DNA of 64,000 nucleotides, from NCBI RefSeq assembly GCF_947495255.1, contig NZ_CANLYI010000002.1, positions 372,001-436,000 on the forward strand, written 5' to 3'. This document shows, one piece after another, positions 17,892 through 26,840 of the stretch. The stretch is from an uncultured Winogradskyella sp. GTDB lineage: Bacteria; Bacteroidota; Bacteroidia; Flavobacteriales; Flavobacteriaceae. A program made the translations under genes and the position numbers. The notes below the pieces were generated by a model, which searched no databases, had not been told where the DNA came from, and was given only the letters and a program-made list of their open reading frames with translations. Each line of letters opens with the position of its first letter. The stretch's first letter is position 1.

Positions 17892-19130
17892 TTGAAAGGA
17901 ATCTACTCCATAGGAATCTACATCGCAAATATTATCATAAAAGTTGCAGCTTTATTCAATACTAAATTGAAACAAGGTGATGATGGTAGAAAAGACACTT
18001 TTTCTAAACTTAAAAGCAGTCTCAATCAAGAAGATAATACTTTTTGGTTTCATTGTGCATCTTTGGGTGAATACGAACAAGGTTTACCTATTTTTGAAGC
18101 TTTAAAAGCTAAACATCCTAATTATAAAGTTGTATTATCATTCTTTTCTCCTTCTGGATATGAAATAAGAAAAAACACAAAAATTGCTGATGTTGTGGTT
18201 TATCTTCCATTAGATACAAAAGCAAATGCAAAACAATTTTTAGACCTAGTAAGACCAAATTATATTTTTTTCGTTAAATATGAAATTTGGCCTAACTTTT
18301 TACATGAAATAAAGAAGCGCAACTTAAATGCCATTCTAATTTCTGCTGCATTTAGAAAAGATCAATCATTTTTTAAATGGTATGGTAGTTATACAAAATC
18401 TGCTTTATTTGGGTTTAAACATATTTTTACGCAAAACGAAAATTCGAAATTGTTACTTGAAAGCATTAACTATAATTCCGTCTCAGTTTCTGGAGACACA
18501 CGTTTTGACCGGGTTACAAATCAACTAAAAGTCGATAATACTGTTTCATTTATTGAAAAATTTAAAAACGAAAAACTATGCGTTGTTTTTGGAAGCACAT
18601 GGCCAGACGATGATAAGTTATACCTCGACTTTATAAATAATAACACCAATACCGAAGTTAAATTTGTGATTGCGCCACATAACATAAAGGCGAGTTATGT
18701 TACTTCACTTAAAGCGCAGTTAAAAGTAAAAACTATTTGTTTTTCTGACTTAACCGATACTGACAATTTAGAGGATTATAAAGTCTTTATTTTAGATACA
18801 ATTGGCTATTTAGGTAAAGTATATAGCTACGCAGATATCGCTTATGTTGGTGGTGGCGCTGGCACAACTGGCCTACACAATATATTGGAGCCAGCTGTTT
18901 TTGAAATTCCGATTCTTATCGGTGAAAATTATAAAAACTTCCCAGAAGCTATAAGGCTAATTGAATTGGGAGGTGTTACTAGTATATCAAACTCTGTTGT
19001 TTTTAACTCTAAATTAAATGATTTGATTACAGATGAAACCTCAAGAAATAACCAAGGTAAAATCACTAAGGATTATATCGATAAAAACAGAGGAGCTGTT
19101 ATTAAGATTATGGAATATTTAGAATCCTAA
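17892..19130 (+). CDS. waaA: 3-deoxy-D-manno-octulosonic acid (Kdo) transferase
   Basis: The 412-residue protein starts at TTG 17892 (KGIYSIGIYIANI, a membrane-anchor helix as in WaaA). Family motifs are WFHCASLGEYEQG, FVKYEIWPNFLHE, SGDTRFDRV, VFGSTWPDDD, FVIAPHN and the donor-site YVGGGAGTTGLHNILEPAVF. It adds Kdo to lipid A precursor at the inner face of the inner membrane. Its position beside galE and a sugar aminotransferase fits envelope glycan synthesis. Confidence 0.93.
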   Translation: MKGIYSIGIYIANIIIKVAALFNTKLKQGDDGRKDTFSKLKSSLNQEDNTFWFHCASLGEYEQGLPIFEALKAKHPNYKVVLSFFSPSGYEIRKNTKIADVVVYLPLDTKANAKQFLDLVRPNYIFFVKYEIWPNFLHEIKKRNLNAILISAAFRKDQSFFKWYGSYTKSALFGFKHIFTQNENSKLLLESINYNSVSVSGDTRFDRVTNQLKVDNTVSFIEKFKNEKLCVVFGSTWPDDDKLYLDFINNNTNTEVKFVIAPHNIKASYVTSLKAQLKVKTICFSDLTDTDNLEDYKVFILDTIGYLGKVYSYADIAYVGGGAGTTGLHNILEPAVFEIPILIGENYKNFPEAIRLIELGGVTSISNSVVFNSKLNDLITDETSRNNQGKITKDYIDKNRGAVIKIMEYLES

Positions 19131-19149
19131 ATTCAGTCAAATTAGGATT
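19123..19149. terminator. Hairpin at the convergent waaA/alkB junction
   Basis: AATCCTAA / TTAGGATT arms (19123-19130 and 19142-19149) with an 11-nt loop include both genes' stop codons. The T-run afterwards is short, so terminator function is probable but not certain. Confidence 0.45.
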
Positions 19150-19744
19150 TTATAGTTCTGAAAGTCAAATTTATTCTTGGTGTTTTTACTTTTTTTGTTG
19201 GTGGTAATCGATGTAACCAATGGGTTTGCGTTTCTCCTGTCATCACTAACAAACCACCTTTTTCTAATTGAAAAGAAACATTTTGTTTGGTTACTTTATG
19301 CTTGAAAGAAAATTTGCGTTCAGCTCCAAAACTTAAAGAGGCTATAGCTCCGTTCTTTTTTAAATCTTTTTCTCCATCACTATGCCAAGCCATGCCTTCA
19401 TCTCCATTGTGATACAAGTTGAGTAAACACGAATTAAATGATTCTCCTGTTTTATTTTCCACCAATTCTTTTAGTTCTAGAAGTTCTTTATTCCAAGTTA
19501 AAGCTGATTTAGTAGTTTTAGAATAGGTGTAATTAAATGGCTGATCTCCATACCAAGCTACTTTTCGTTTTGTAACAATTAATTTTCCGAAAATTATAGC
19601 TTTATCATTTTCCCAATTAATATGTTGCAGTAATTTATTGTAATAATCTTGTGATTTATCAATAGGCATTATTGAACCGTAATAATAGACTTCTCCATCA
19701 TATGGTAAACGATTAGTCATCATTTCTGTATTAAATAAATCCAT
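19142..19744 (-). CDS. alkB: AlkB-family alpha-ketoglutarate/Fe(II) dioxygenase
   Basis: The 200-residue cytoplasmic protein has the iron ligands HxD in GMAWHSDGEKDL and the distal His in THWLHRLPPTKK, and the 2-oxoglutarate-binding Arg residues in TPRINLTFR. The nucleotide-recognition part includes YGDQPFNYTYS. It belongs to the AlkB/ALKBH2-3-like group that oxidatively removes alkyl lesions from nucleic acid bases. It is separated from the upstream M20 peptidase stop by 4 bp and could be read from the same transcript. Confidence 0.9.
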   Translation of the reverse strand: MDLFNTEMMTNRLPYDGEVYYYGSIMPIDKSQDYYNKLLQHINWENDKAIIFGKLIVTKRKVAWYGDQPFNYTYSKTTKSALTWNKELLELKELVENKTGESFNSCLLNLYHNGDEGMAWHSDGEKDLKKNGAIASLSFGAERKFSFKHKVTKQNVSFQLEKGGLLVMTGETQTHWLHRLPPTKKVKTPRINLTFRTIKS

Positions 19745-19748
19745 TTTT

Positions 19749-21074
19749 TTATTTAAATTTAGAATTCACCAATCTATACATTAAAACTGCTGTTATTTTT
19801 GCTTGTGTTGCTACAGTATTTAAATTTCCAGATTCATTGATGGTATGATCACCTCCTCCACCTGTTAACCCTAAGCCATCAATAGCCATATCCACATATT
19901 CTGATGTAAATGAAATATCAGCTGCACCAGCATTTCTTGGATTTACTGCGGTTACAGAACCAAAGCCTAAATCCTCACTTACGGTATTAAAATATCCTAA
20001 CAATTCTGTGTTTCCATCTGTTAATGATAATGGTGGATATCCACCAGAAGAAAACTCTAGTGTCGCATTTGTTTTTGGGTAGTTATCTGAAACTACCGTT
20101 TGCATTGTTTCTTTTGCTTTTTCTAATTGCTCCAAAGAGACAGCTCTTAAATCACCTCGAACTATAGTCTCTTGCGAAACTACATTGGTTTTCCCAAAAG
20201 CATGACCTCCTGTTCCATTATCATCTGGTTTTAAATTAGTGCCTCCTATAATAAAACCAGGATTAAAGGTTAAATCTTTTTCTTTTGCTAATTGAATATA
20301 AAACTCATTTAAAATTCTTGAAGTTTCATAAATTGCACCTGTACCTATTTCGTCTGTAAATATCTGTGACGAATGTGCCGGATTTCCCGTCACTGTTAGT
20401 TTCCAATCTGTAGAACCTCTCCTTGCTACAACTATTGTTTTTGGATTGTTATCTCCATTTTCAAACCCTAAAGCAATATCTGCACGTTTAGATGCATCAA
20501 TTAAATCCTTTTTGGACAACTCTAGTGGCTTGCCACTTTTTTCTTCATCACCCGTCATTATTATTTCAATATTCATATCATCCAAGACACCTGCTTTCTT
20601 CAAGGCTTGCATGGTTAAAATAATTATTACGTCTCCTCCTTTCATGTCTGCAACTCCAGGACCTTTCATAATAGAATCGTTATGCATCGTATATTCTTGC
20701 AATGAACTATCTAATTCAAAAACCGTATCTAAATGTCCTATCATTAAAAAATTTGGACCTTTTTTCCCCTTTTTAGTAGCAATTAAATGACCTGCTCTAC
20801 CGTAGGCTTCACCATTTGTTAATTCTGTTTTAAATCCTAACTTATCTAATTCTATTTTAAATAAAAGTCCAACTTCCTTTACACCTTCAAAATTCATAGT
20901 ACCACTATTAATATTGACTGATTTCTTAATCAACTCAATAGCACTTTTAGAATGGTTATCTACAGCAGCCACAATGTTTTTTTCTTTTCTATTATTTTGA
21001 GAAAAACTTAAAATTGAAAAACCGAAAGTTGCTATTAGTAATAAGACCTTATAATTAAGAATGAGATTCTTCAT
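19749..21074 (-). CDS. Exported M20-family metallopeptidase (glutamate carboxypeptidase-like)
   Basis: The 441-residue protein has a signal peptide (about 1-25, ending SILSFSQ). The di-zinc site is visible in LMIGHLDTVFE, GPGVADMKGGDV, the catalytic/bridging Glu pair in MTGDEEKSGKP, and the C-terminal GGGGDHTINESGNL. A dimerisation domain lies between, with GNPAHSSQIF. This is the layout of CPG2-like carboxypeptidases that remove C-terminal residues from peptides or folates. The periplasmic location follows from the signal; the substrate is not known. Confidence 0.9.
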   Translation of the reverse strand: MKNLILNYKVLLLIATFGFSILSFSQNNRKEKNIVAAVDNHSKSAIELIKKSVNINSGTMNFEGVKEVGLLFKIELDKLGFKTELTNGEAYGRAGHLIATKKGKKGPNFLMIGHLDTVFELDSSLQEYTMHNDSIMKGPGVADMKGGDVIIILTMQALKKAGVLDDMNIEIIMTGDEEKSGKPLELSKKDLIDASKRADIALGFENGDNNPKTIVVARRGSTDWKLTVTGNPAHSSQIFTDEIGTGAIYETSRILNEFYIQLAKEKDLTFNPGFIIGGTNLKPDDNGTGGHAFGKTNVVSQETIVRGDLRAVSLEQLEKAKETMQTVVSDNYPKTNATLEFSSGGYPPLSLTDGNTELLGYFNTVSEDLGFGSVTAVNPRNAGAADISFTSEYVDMAIDGLGLTGGGGDHTINESGNLNTVATQAKITAVLMYRLVNSKFK

Positions 21075-21202
21075 ATTTAAACTATTGTAAATGTTTTACT
21101 TGGTAAATATAATTTCAATATTAGTATGAAAGGCAAAAGAAAAATGAAAAAATAATATAGAAATATAGTCCAAATCCATTTTCATACACGTATATACAAA
21201 AG

Positions 21203-21264
21203 ATGTACGAAGAATAATTAAAAAATTATGTTAAAATTACTTTGAAATTAGTATTTTCGTACAT
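21203..21264. promoter_or_regulatory. Widely spaced inverted repeat before the Ala-rich lipoprotein
   Basis: ATGTACGAA (21203-21211) and TTCGTACAT (21256-21264) are perfect 9-bp inverted copies separated by 44 bp. The right arm overlaps TATTTTCG (21252-21259), one mismatch from the TAnnTTTG -7 box, 34 bp before the ATG at 21294. This layout suits an operator pair or loop, but no regulator is identified. Confidence 0.4.
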
Positions 21265-21293
21265 TAACAAAAATTAACACTAAAACTATTAAA

Positions 21294-21719
21294 ATGAAAA
21301 AAGTTGTATTAAGTTTAGCACTAGTTGCCGTATTAGGTTTATCATTCACTTCTTGTAGAGAAACTGCTGAAAACGCTGCTGACGCTGTTGAAAACGCTGC
21401 TGATTCTGCTGGAGAAGCTGTAGGTGATGCTGCTGATGCTGTAGGTGACGCTGCTGAAGGAGCTGTTGATGCTGCAGGAGATGCTGTTGATGCTGCAGGA
21501 GAAGCTGTAGGTGATGCTGCTGATGGAGCTGTTGATGCTGCAGGTAATGCTGTAGACAGTGCAAAAGAAGCTGCTGGTGATGCAGTAGATAGCGTAAAAG
21601 ATGCTGCTAACAGTGCAGTAGATAGCGCTAAAGAAACTGGTAAAGATGCTGTAGATTCTGCTAAAAAAGCAGGTACTGACGCTGTTGATGCCGCTGCAAA
21701 TAAAGTTAAAGGTCTTTAA
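21294..21719 (+). CDS. Ala-rich repetitive helical lipoprotein
   Basis: The 141-residue protein has a lipoprotein signal (lipobox FTSC, lipidated Cys21). The mature part is almost only A, D, V, G, E, S and K in 7- to 11-residue repeats (units like GDAADAV, DAAGEAV, DSAKEA). This predicts a long amphipathic helix like LEA, YtxH or apolipoprotein-like proteins. The acidic N-terminal half grades into a Lys-rich C-terminal half. A role in envelope stress or desiccation protection is conceivable by analogy only. The DNA repeats are also visible, which favours length variation by slippage. Confidence 0.85.
   Translation: MKKVVLSLALVAVLGLSFTSCRETAENAADAVENAADSAGEAVGDAADAVGDAAEGAVDAAGDAVDAAGEAVGDAADGAVDAAGNAVDSAKEAAGDAVDSVKDAANSAVDSAKETGKDAVDSAKKAGTDAVDAAANKVKGL
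21361..21700 (+). repeat. Degenerate short tandem repeats inside the Ala-rich lipoprotein gene
   Basis: Units built from GCTGATGCTGT and GGTGATGCTGC recur many times in frame with periodicities near 21 and 33 bp. They encode the A/D/V helical repeats. Confidence 0.7.
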
Positions 21720-21739
21720 TATTCCTTTATAACAAATAA

Positions 21740-21770
21740 AAAAAGGTCTGATTTAATCAGGCCTTTTTTT
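21740..21770. terminator. Bidirectional terminator
   Basis: AAAAAAAGGTCTGAT / ATCAGGCCTTTTTTT forms a strong hairpin (one G-T pair) flanked by A- and T-runs, between the convergent lipoprotein and LacI-family genes. Confidence 0.88.
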
Positions 21771-21790
21771 ATGCTCAATATTTAAATTTA

Positions 21791-22795
21791 TTATTTAACA
21801 GACTCGTTAAATTTTAATTCACTTGGCACTATTATGGTCTGTATATTTAAATCCTCATCGTTTATATGATCAATAAGTAGTTTTGTAGACATTTCTCCTA
21901 TTTTATGTGCTTTCTGATGAATTATTGAAATTTTAGGACTCGATAATAATTGTGTGTGCTCATATCCAAAACCTACTACAGATAAGTCCTTAGGTATATC
22001 TCTTCCCAATTTTTTAGCCATATTAATAGCAACTATTCCGGTAACATGATCTATTGAAAGTATCGCATCAATGGATTGATGTTCTTTTAAATAATTATAA
22101 ATTTTAGTCTCTACATCTGCATCTAATGCGTGATCTAGTTTTAAAATATCTAGTTTTAGATTATGATCTGCTGCAGCTTTAGCGCAACCTTCGATTCTAA
22201 GTTTACCAACACTTAATTCTTCTATATTGCTTACTAATAAAATGTTTTTTCTATTCTCTTTTACAATTAAATGTTCGGTAGCTTCATAAACAGATTGAAA
22301 ATCATCGACTATAACTTTACTACATTCAATTTCATTTACCACACGATCAAACATTAATACAGGTAGTTTACTATTAATAATATCCTTAATATGATCCGTT
22401 TGCTTTTTTACTTGACTTTCTCTTGCCACAGCCATTATAAACCCATCAACACTTCCATTAGACAACAACTCCAAACTACGTTTTTCTTTATGCAAAGTTT
22501 CATTAGAAAGGCAAACAATAATATCATAATCACTGTCTGTTGCAGCCATCTCGATACCATGTAAAACCTCTGCAAAAAATGGATTCGTAACTGTTGGGAG
22601 AATCACACCAATTGTTTTAGACTTATTTGTTTTTAATTGCTGTGCAATTCTATTCGGTTTATAATTAAGCTTTGTTGCTAATTCTTTAACACGTATCCTA
22701 GTGTTTTCACTAATCTCATGACTATCATTTAAAGCCTTAGAAACTGTTGATACAGAAATATTTAAGAGCGCAGCTAATTCTTTGAGTGTTGTCAT
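21791..22795 (-). CDS. LacI-family transcriptional regulator
   Basis: The 334-residue protein has an N-terminal LacI helix-turn-helix (TLKELAALLNISVSTVSKAL) and hinge helix (KPNRIAQQLKTNKS). A periplasmic-binding-protein-like sensor follows with TIGVILPTVTNPFFAEVLHG, DGFIMAVARES, LLVSNIEELSVG and a C-terminal SVVGFGYEHTQLLSSPKIS. It should bind a sugar-type effector and an operator. It is the last gene of the minus-strand beta-glucan region and may control part of it, but no palindromic operator was identified. Confidence 0.92.
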   Translation of the reverse strand: MTTLKELAALLNISVSTVSKALNDSHEISENTRIRVKELATKLNYKPNRIAQQLKTNKSKTIGVILPTVTNPFFAEVLHGIEMAATDSDYDIIVCLSNETLHKEKRSLELLSNGSVDGFIMAVARESQVKKQTDHIKDIINSKLPVLMFDRVVNEIECSKVIVDDFQSVYEATEHLIVKENRKNILLVSNIEELSVGKLRIEGCAKAAADHNLKLDILKLDHALDADVETKIYNYLKEHQSIDAILSIDHVTGIVAINMAKKLGRDIPKDLSVVGFGYEHTQLLSSPKISIIHQKAHKIGEMSTKLLIDHINDEDLNIQTIIVPSELKFNESVK

Positions 22796-22867
22796 TATAG
22801 TTCTATTTTAAATAAAAAAGATACTACTAATTATACCTTTTTAAAAATATTTGTTTAATTAAAATGA

Positions 22868-24991
22868 TTATTTTAATATTTGGCTTAAAGCTTTTTCAGT
22901 ACTTGTTACTGGCATTTTACAAGTACCATTTACGCAAACGTAAACATAAGTTTCTCCTTCAATATATTTATTTTGTAATAAAGGTAACTCACTTTTAGCT
23001 TTAGCACCAGAGATTAAGACATTTGGTAAATATGATTGATCTAGTTCTTTCAATTTGTCTTGTGCATTATCTCCAGATATTCCAACTTCATAAAAAGGAT
23101 TAGAATAATTTAGATACAAAACTAACCAATTTGAATACGAAGATGGTGATTCTTCTATATCTTCATTCATATTACTTAACATCTGCTTCGCTAAATCTGA
23201 ATATTCTTTATTTGAATAATAATGCCCTAATTTGAATAAACTCTCTGCTAAAACAGAATTAGAGGAAGGAATTACATCATCATAAACTTCCGTTTTTCTG
23301 GCTATTAAATTCTCTTCTTTATCTGAAGTAAAATAAAACATACTACTCTCTTTATTTAAAAAGTGCTGTATTGAATAATCCGCCAATTGCTTTGCAGAAT
23401 TTAACCATTCTTCATTAAAAGTAGCTTGATACAATTCTATAAAAGCTGCTATTGCATGTGCATAATCTTCAGAAAAGCCAGCAATTGTACTTTTTCCATT
23501 TTTAAAATTATGAAACATTGAACCATCTGCGTTAATTTGATTTTCTTTAATAAAACTTGCGTTTTTTATAGCCTTTTCTAGATAGGACGAATTTCCAAAA
23601 ACACGATAAGCATCAATGTAAGCCTTTTGCATTAGTGCATTCCATGAGGTAAGTATTTTATCATCAGTTCTTGGTCGATTTCTACTACTTCTTACTTTAT
23701 AGAGTGTATTTTTCCATGACAGAATTTTAGTTTCTAATTCTAGTAATTCTAAATTGTTAGATTTTGAAAACTCAACATCCGTTTTTGTTTTATACAGAAT
23801 GTATTGGCCTTTTTCCCACTTTCCAGTGGCATTGATATTGTAATAAGACTTGAATAAACTGTAATCACTTTTTAGAATTTCTTTTAATTCTTCTGAAGTC
23901 CAAGTATAAAACATACCTTCTTCCAATTCTCCATCAGCATTATAACTATCTGCATCTAATGACGAATAAAATGCACCATCCCTTTGCGTGAGTTCTTTTT
24001 CAATAAAATCTATGGTTTCAATGACAACTTTTTTAAAATCTTCATTTTTTGTTAATTGATACGCTTTAGAATAGAGACTCACTAACTGTGCGTTATCGTA
24101 AAGCATTTTCTCAAAATGAGGCACATGCCATCTTTCATCTACTGAATATCTTGAAAAACCACCTCCAATTTGATCATACAATCCGCCATTGGCCATTTTA
24201 CTTAATGTGTTAATCACATAATTTTGAATCTGTTCATTTTCATATTGAAAACTATAACGTAACAAAATATTTAAATTACTAGGCATTGGAAATTTAGGTG
24301 CCTTTTCTCGCCCACCATTCTTAAAATCTAAAGAAGTTCTCCATTGCTTCACCATTGTTTTCATTGCCAATGGATTGAATTGAATCTCTTCTTTATTAAT
24401 AGTAATTAAGTCAGATTTTTTTACTCCTTCAGTCAGTTGTTCTGCAAAGGCAATAACTTTTTCTGGATCATCTTTGTATAGCTTAGACATATCCTTTAAA
24501 ATTTTTGACCATTGTTTCTTTGTGAAATAAGTTCCTCCAAAAACAGGTCTTCCATCTGGTAAAGCTATACAGTTTAATGGCCAACCACCACTTCCTGTCA
24601 TTAATTGAACGGCATTCATGTAAACTTGATCAACATCTGGTCGTTCCTCACGATCTACTTTTATATTAATAAAATTTTCATTCATGAGTTTTGCTATAGA
24701 ATCGTTTTCAAAACTTTCTTCTTCCATTACATGGCACCAATGACAAGCCGAATAACCTACAGAAATAACAATTAATTTATTTTCCACTTTTGCTAGTTCT
24801 AAAGATTCATTATTCCAAGCCTTCCAATTTACCGGATTATAAGCGTGTTGAAGTAAATAAGGACTCGTTTCTTTAATTAAATCGTTGGCCTTTTTTTCAA
24901 TATTAATATCTGCAGATTGGTTGCTTTGAGAGCAACTCATATTAAATATAACTACAAGTATGATGTAAACTATTCTTTTCAATCTATACAA
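22868..24991 (-). CDS. DUF255 thioredoxin-domain / YyaL-like lipoprotein
   Basis: The 707-residue protein has an N-terminal thioredoxin-like DUF255 domain (family start ANDLIKETSPYLLQHAYNPVNW; redox motif CxxC in SACHWCHVMEEESF). A long (alpha/alpha)6-like region follows, including KFPMPSNLNILLR, GGLYDQIGGGFSRYSVDERW, HFEKMLYDNAQL and DDKILTSWNALM. Most relatives are cytoplasmic; this one starts with a lipoprotein signal (FNMSCSQSN), so it is probably periplasmic or outer-membrane anchored. The activity is unknown; the toroid resembles sugar epimerases and glycosidases. It lies inside the beta-glucan region, same strand. Confidence 0.87.
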   Translation of the reverse strand: MYRLKRIVYIILVVIFNMSCSQSNQSADINIEKKANDLIKETSPYLLQHAYNPVNWKAWNNESLELAKVENKLIVISVGYSACHWCHVMEEESFENDSIAKLMNENFINIKVDREERPDVDQVYMNAVQLMTGSGGWPLNCIALPDGRPVFGGTYFTKKQWSKILKDMSKLYKDDPEKVIAFAEQLTEGVKKSDLITINKEEIQFNPLAMKTMVKQWRTSLDFKNGGREKAPKFPMPSNLNILLRYSFQYENEQIQNYVINTLSKMANGGLYDQIGGGFSRYSVDERWHVPHFEKMLYDNAQLVSLYSKAYQLTKNEDFKKVVIETIDFIEKELTQRDGAFYSSLDADSYNADGELEEGMFYTWTSEELKEILKSDYSLFKSYYNINATGKWEKGQYILYKTKTDVEFSKSNNLELLELETKILSWKNTLYKVRSSRNRPRTDDKILTSWNALMQKAYIDAYRVFGNSSYLEKAIKNASFIKENQINADGSMFHNFKNGKSTIAGFSEDYAHAIAAFIELYQATFNEEWLNSAKQLADYSIQHFLNKESSMFYFTSDKEENLIARKTEVYDDVIPSSNSVLAESLFKLGHYYSNKEYSDLAKQMLSNMNEDIEESPSSYSNWLVLYLNYSNPFYEVGISGDNAQDKLKELDQSYLPNVLISGAKAKSELPLLQNKYIEGETYVYVCVNGTCKMPVTSTEKALSQILK

Positions 24992-25047
24992 TTTAATTTT
25001 TCAATGATGATTTCACTACTAAGTTAAAACATCCAAGGTTAATTAAT

Positions 25048-25086
25048 AAAAAAAGCGTGTTTAAATAATATAAACACACTTTTTTA
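25048..25086 (-). terminator. Terminator downstream of the T9SS binding-protein gene
   Basis: The repeat AAAAAGCGTGTTTA / TAAACACACTTTTTT (7-nt loop) follows the stop at 25113 on the minus strand. Its symmetry of A- and T-runs makes it a good intrinsic terminator. Confidence 0.75.
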
Positions 25087-25112
25087 AAAAGATAAATTTA
25101 TTGCTATTAATC

Positions 25113-26840
25113 TTATTCTTTAATCAATTTTACGGTTTTTGAACCATTATCACCTTCTATTTTAGCAAAATACATTCCTGTTTTTAATGACGAAGCATCA
25201 ATTACAGCTTCATTTGCGTTAGGCGCTAAAGAAATCACTTCCTTTCCTAAAACATCAAATACAGAAATAGTGTTTATACGCACACTACTAGAGATATTCC
25301 AATCATTATTTGTAGGATTAGGGTAAGCACTAAATTGAGCCGTATCAAACTGATTAACAGATAATGCGGTTTGCGTTAAAATAATATTATCAATAAATAC
25401 AATTCCTGGATCTGTTACAACTTCCATAAATGCTTCAACCTTCCATTGAAAAAAGTTAGTACTGGAAAAGCCTAAACCTGTAAAATAAGACATTGGTATT
25501 GATACCTGAGTCCATTGACCAGTTACAACAGCTTCTTGTGTTCCTATTTCATAAGCATATTCTCCAACACCTCCATCATTACTAATCATTCTGAACTGAA
25601 AACCAGGTACACCTGGTGCAGCCCAATACATGAAATTCACAAAATTGTATGCTGAAACATCATCTGGACCACCTTCTCCTTGTCCAAACCCTGAAAAAGA
25701 AAAATCACATTTTAAAGCTTGATTAACTCCTGCTCCTGAATCCAAATCTGGTTCACCATCAATTGTTCCGAAAGAATAAATTACTGGAAATACTGTTGTA
25801 TAACCATTTGTATCATTGTAAATGCTATAAGTGTCACCATCTACAGAAGTTGGTAAAGGTGCAGCTTCTGGATCCTCAACGGGAACAATATTTGTAGCTC
25901 CTGCAAAATCGTCAACTAAATAAACATCTTGACCAGTAGAACCAGCGTCAGTAAATAAAACCATTAAGGCATAATTACCTAAACCTGCAGGAAAATCTAA
26001 ACTTACATCTTGCCACCCAGTCCCTGTTGTAGTAAATGCAACTTCGGTAGGTGCTGTTGTACCTTGTTCAAACTTTAATAAGTGATTATTACTACCTGTA
26101 CCATTTAACGGGTTAATTCTAAAAGTAATAGTATTGTTAGTATCATCTGAAAGGTCAACATTTTGAGCAAAATTGATTGTTACATTATCCCAATCTCCTG
26201 CACCTCCATCTACTTGCATAACAGCATTTGTAGCATCTAGGGGATCTGTTGTTAAGCTAGGTGTAGAACCACCTGCCGCAAACAACTCAAAAGCATCACT
26301 AAAATCTATTGGCAATATAGCTTCTGGTGCTGGTGGTGGAGCAATGTTACCACAACTACAAGCCACATCATCTATTAAATAAGTACCTGTAGCGGTTCCT
26401 CCACCTGCGTCTGTAAAAATAATCATGCTAGAATAATTTCCGGCTCCAGCTGGCATATCTAAAGTGATATCTTGCCAATCTGTACCAGTACTTGTAAACG
26501 GCATCTCTGTTGCAGCATCTCCATCTACTCCACCTTCAAATTTTAAAATGTGGTTTCTAGTTCCTAGATCCGTTGTTGGTTTAATTCTTAACGTCATAGT
26601 ATTATTACTATCGTCAGAAAGGTCAACATTCTCAGCGAAAGTAATAGCTACATGATCCCAATCTGTCATTCCACCCACAACTTCCATAACATCGTTACCT
26701 GCGTCATCAATTAAACTTGCCGAAGTTCCTTCTTGCCCTGTCATCAATTGAATTGGGTCACTAAAATCAAATGGCAAGGATTGTGAATACCCAAAGGACA
26801 CTACCAAAAGCGTAAACATTAAAGTAATTTTTTTCATCAT
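25113..26840 (-). CDS. T9SS-secreted putative glycan-binding protein (three CBM-like modules)
   Basis: The 575-residue protein has a signal peptide (about 1-19, ending SFGYS). Two related beta-sandwich modules follow (about 22-165 and 178-315), each with D(S)PIQL/AFELF, WDHVAITFAENVDLSDD / WDNVTINFAQNVDLSDD and GTxWQDxxLDxPAG. A third module (about 325-485) contains GQWTQVSIPMSYFTGLG and IVFIDNIILTQ. The last about 75 residues are a T9SS type A sorting domain (AYPNPTNNDWNIS ... GMYFAKIEGDNGSKTVKLIKE). No catalytic residues are recognised. The third module resembles one in the 42094-44184 lipoprotein, so a laminarin-binding surface protein is likely. Confidence 0.8.
   Translation of the reverse strand: MMKKITLMFTLLVVSFGYSQSLPFDFSDPIQLMTGQEGTSASLIDDAGNDVMEVVGGMTDWDHVAITFAENVDLSDDSNNTMTLRIKPTTDLGTRNHILKFEGGVDGDAATEMPFTSTGTDWQDITLDMPAGAGNYSSMIIFTDAGGGTATGTYLIDDVACSCGNIAPPPAPEAILPIDFSDAFELFAAGGSTPSLTTDPLDATNAVMQVDGGAGDWDNVTINFAQNVDLSDDTNNTITFRINPLNGTGSNNHLLKFEQGTTAPTEVAFTTTGTGWQDVSLDFPAGLGNYALMVLFTDAGSTGQDVYLVDDFAGATNIVPVEDPEAAPLPTSVDGDTYSIYNDTNGYTTVFPVIYSFGTIDGEPDLDSGAGVNQALKCDFSFSGFGQGEGGPDDVSAYNFVNFMYWAAPGVPGFQFRMISNDGGVGEYAYEIGTQEAVVTGQWTQVSIPMSYFTGLGFSSTNFFQWKVEAFMEVVTDPGIVFIDNIILTQTALSVNQFDTAQFSAYPNPTNNDWNISSSVRINTISVFDVLGKEVISLAPNANEAVIDASSLKTGMYFAKIEGDNGSKTVKLIKE

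Noticed and set aside
21346..21564. Minus-strand open frame rich in His/Gln/Leu opposite the Ala-rich lipoprotein
   Set aside because: It is the mirror of the GCT/GAT repeats; it has no signal or family and the plus-strand gene is clear.
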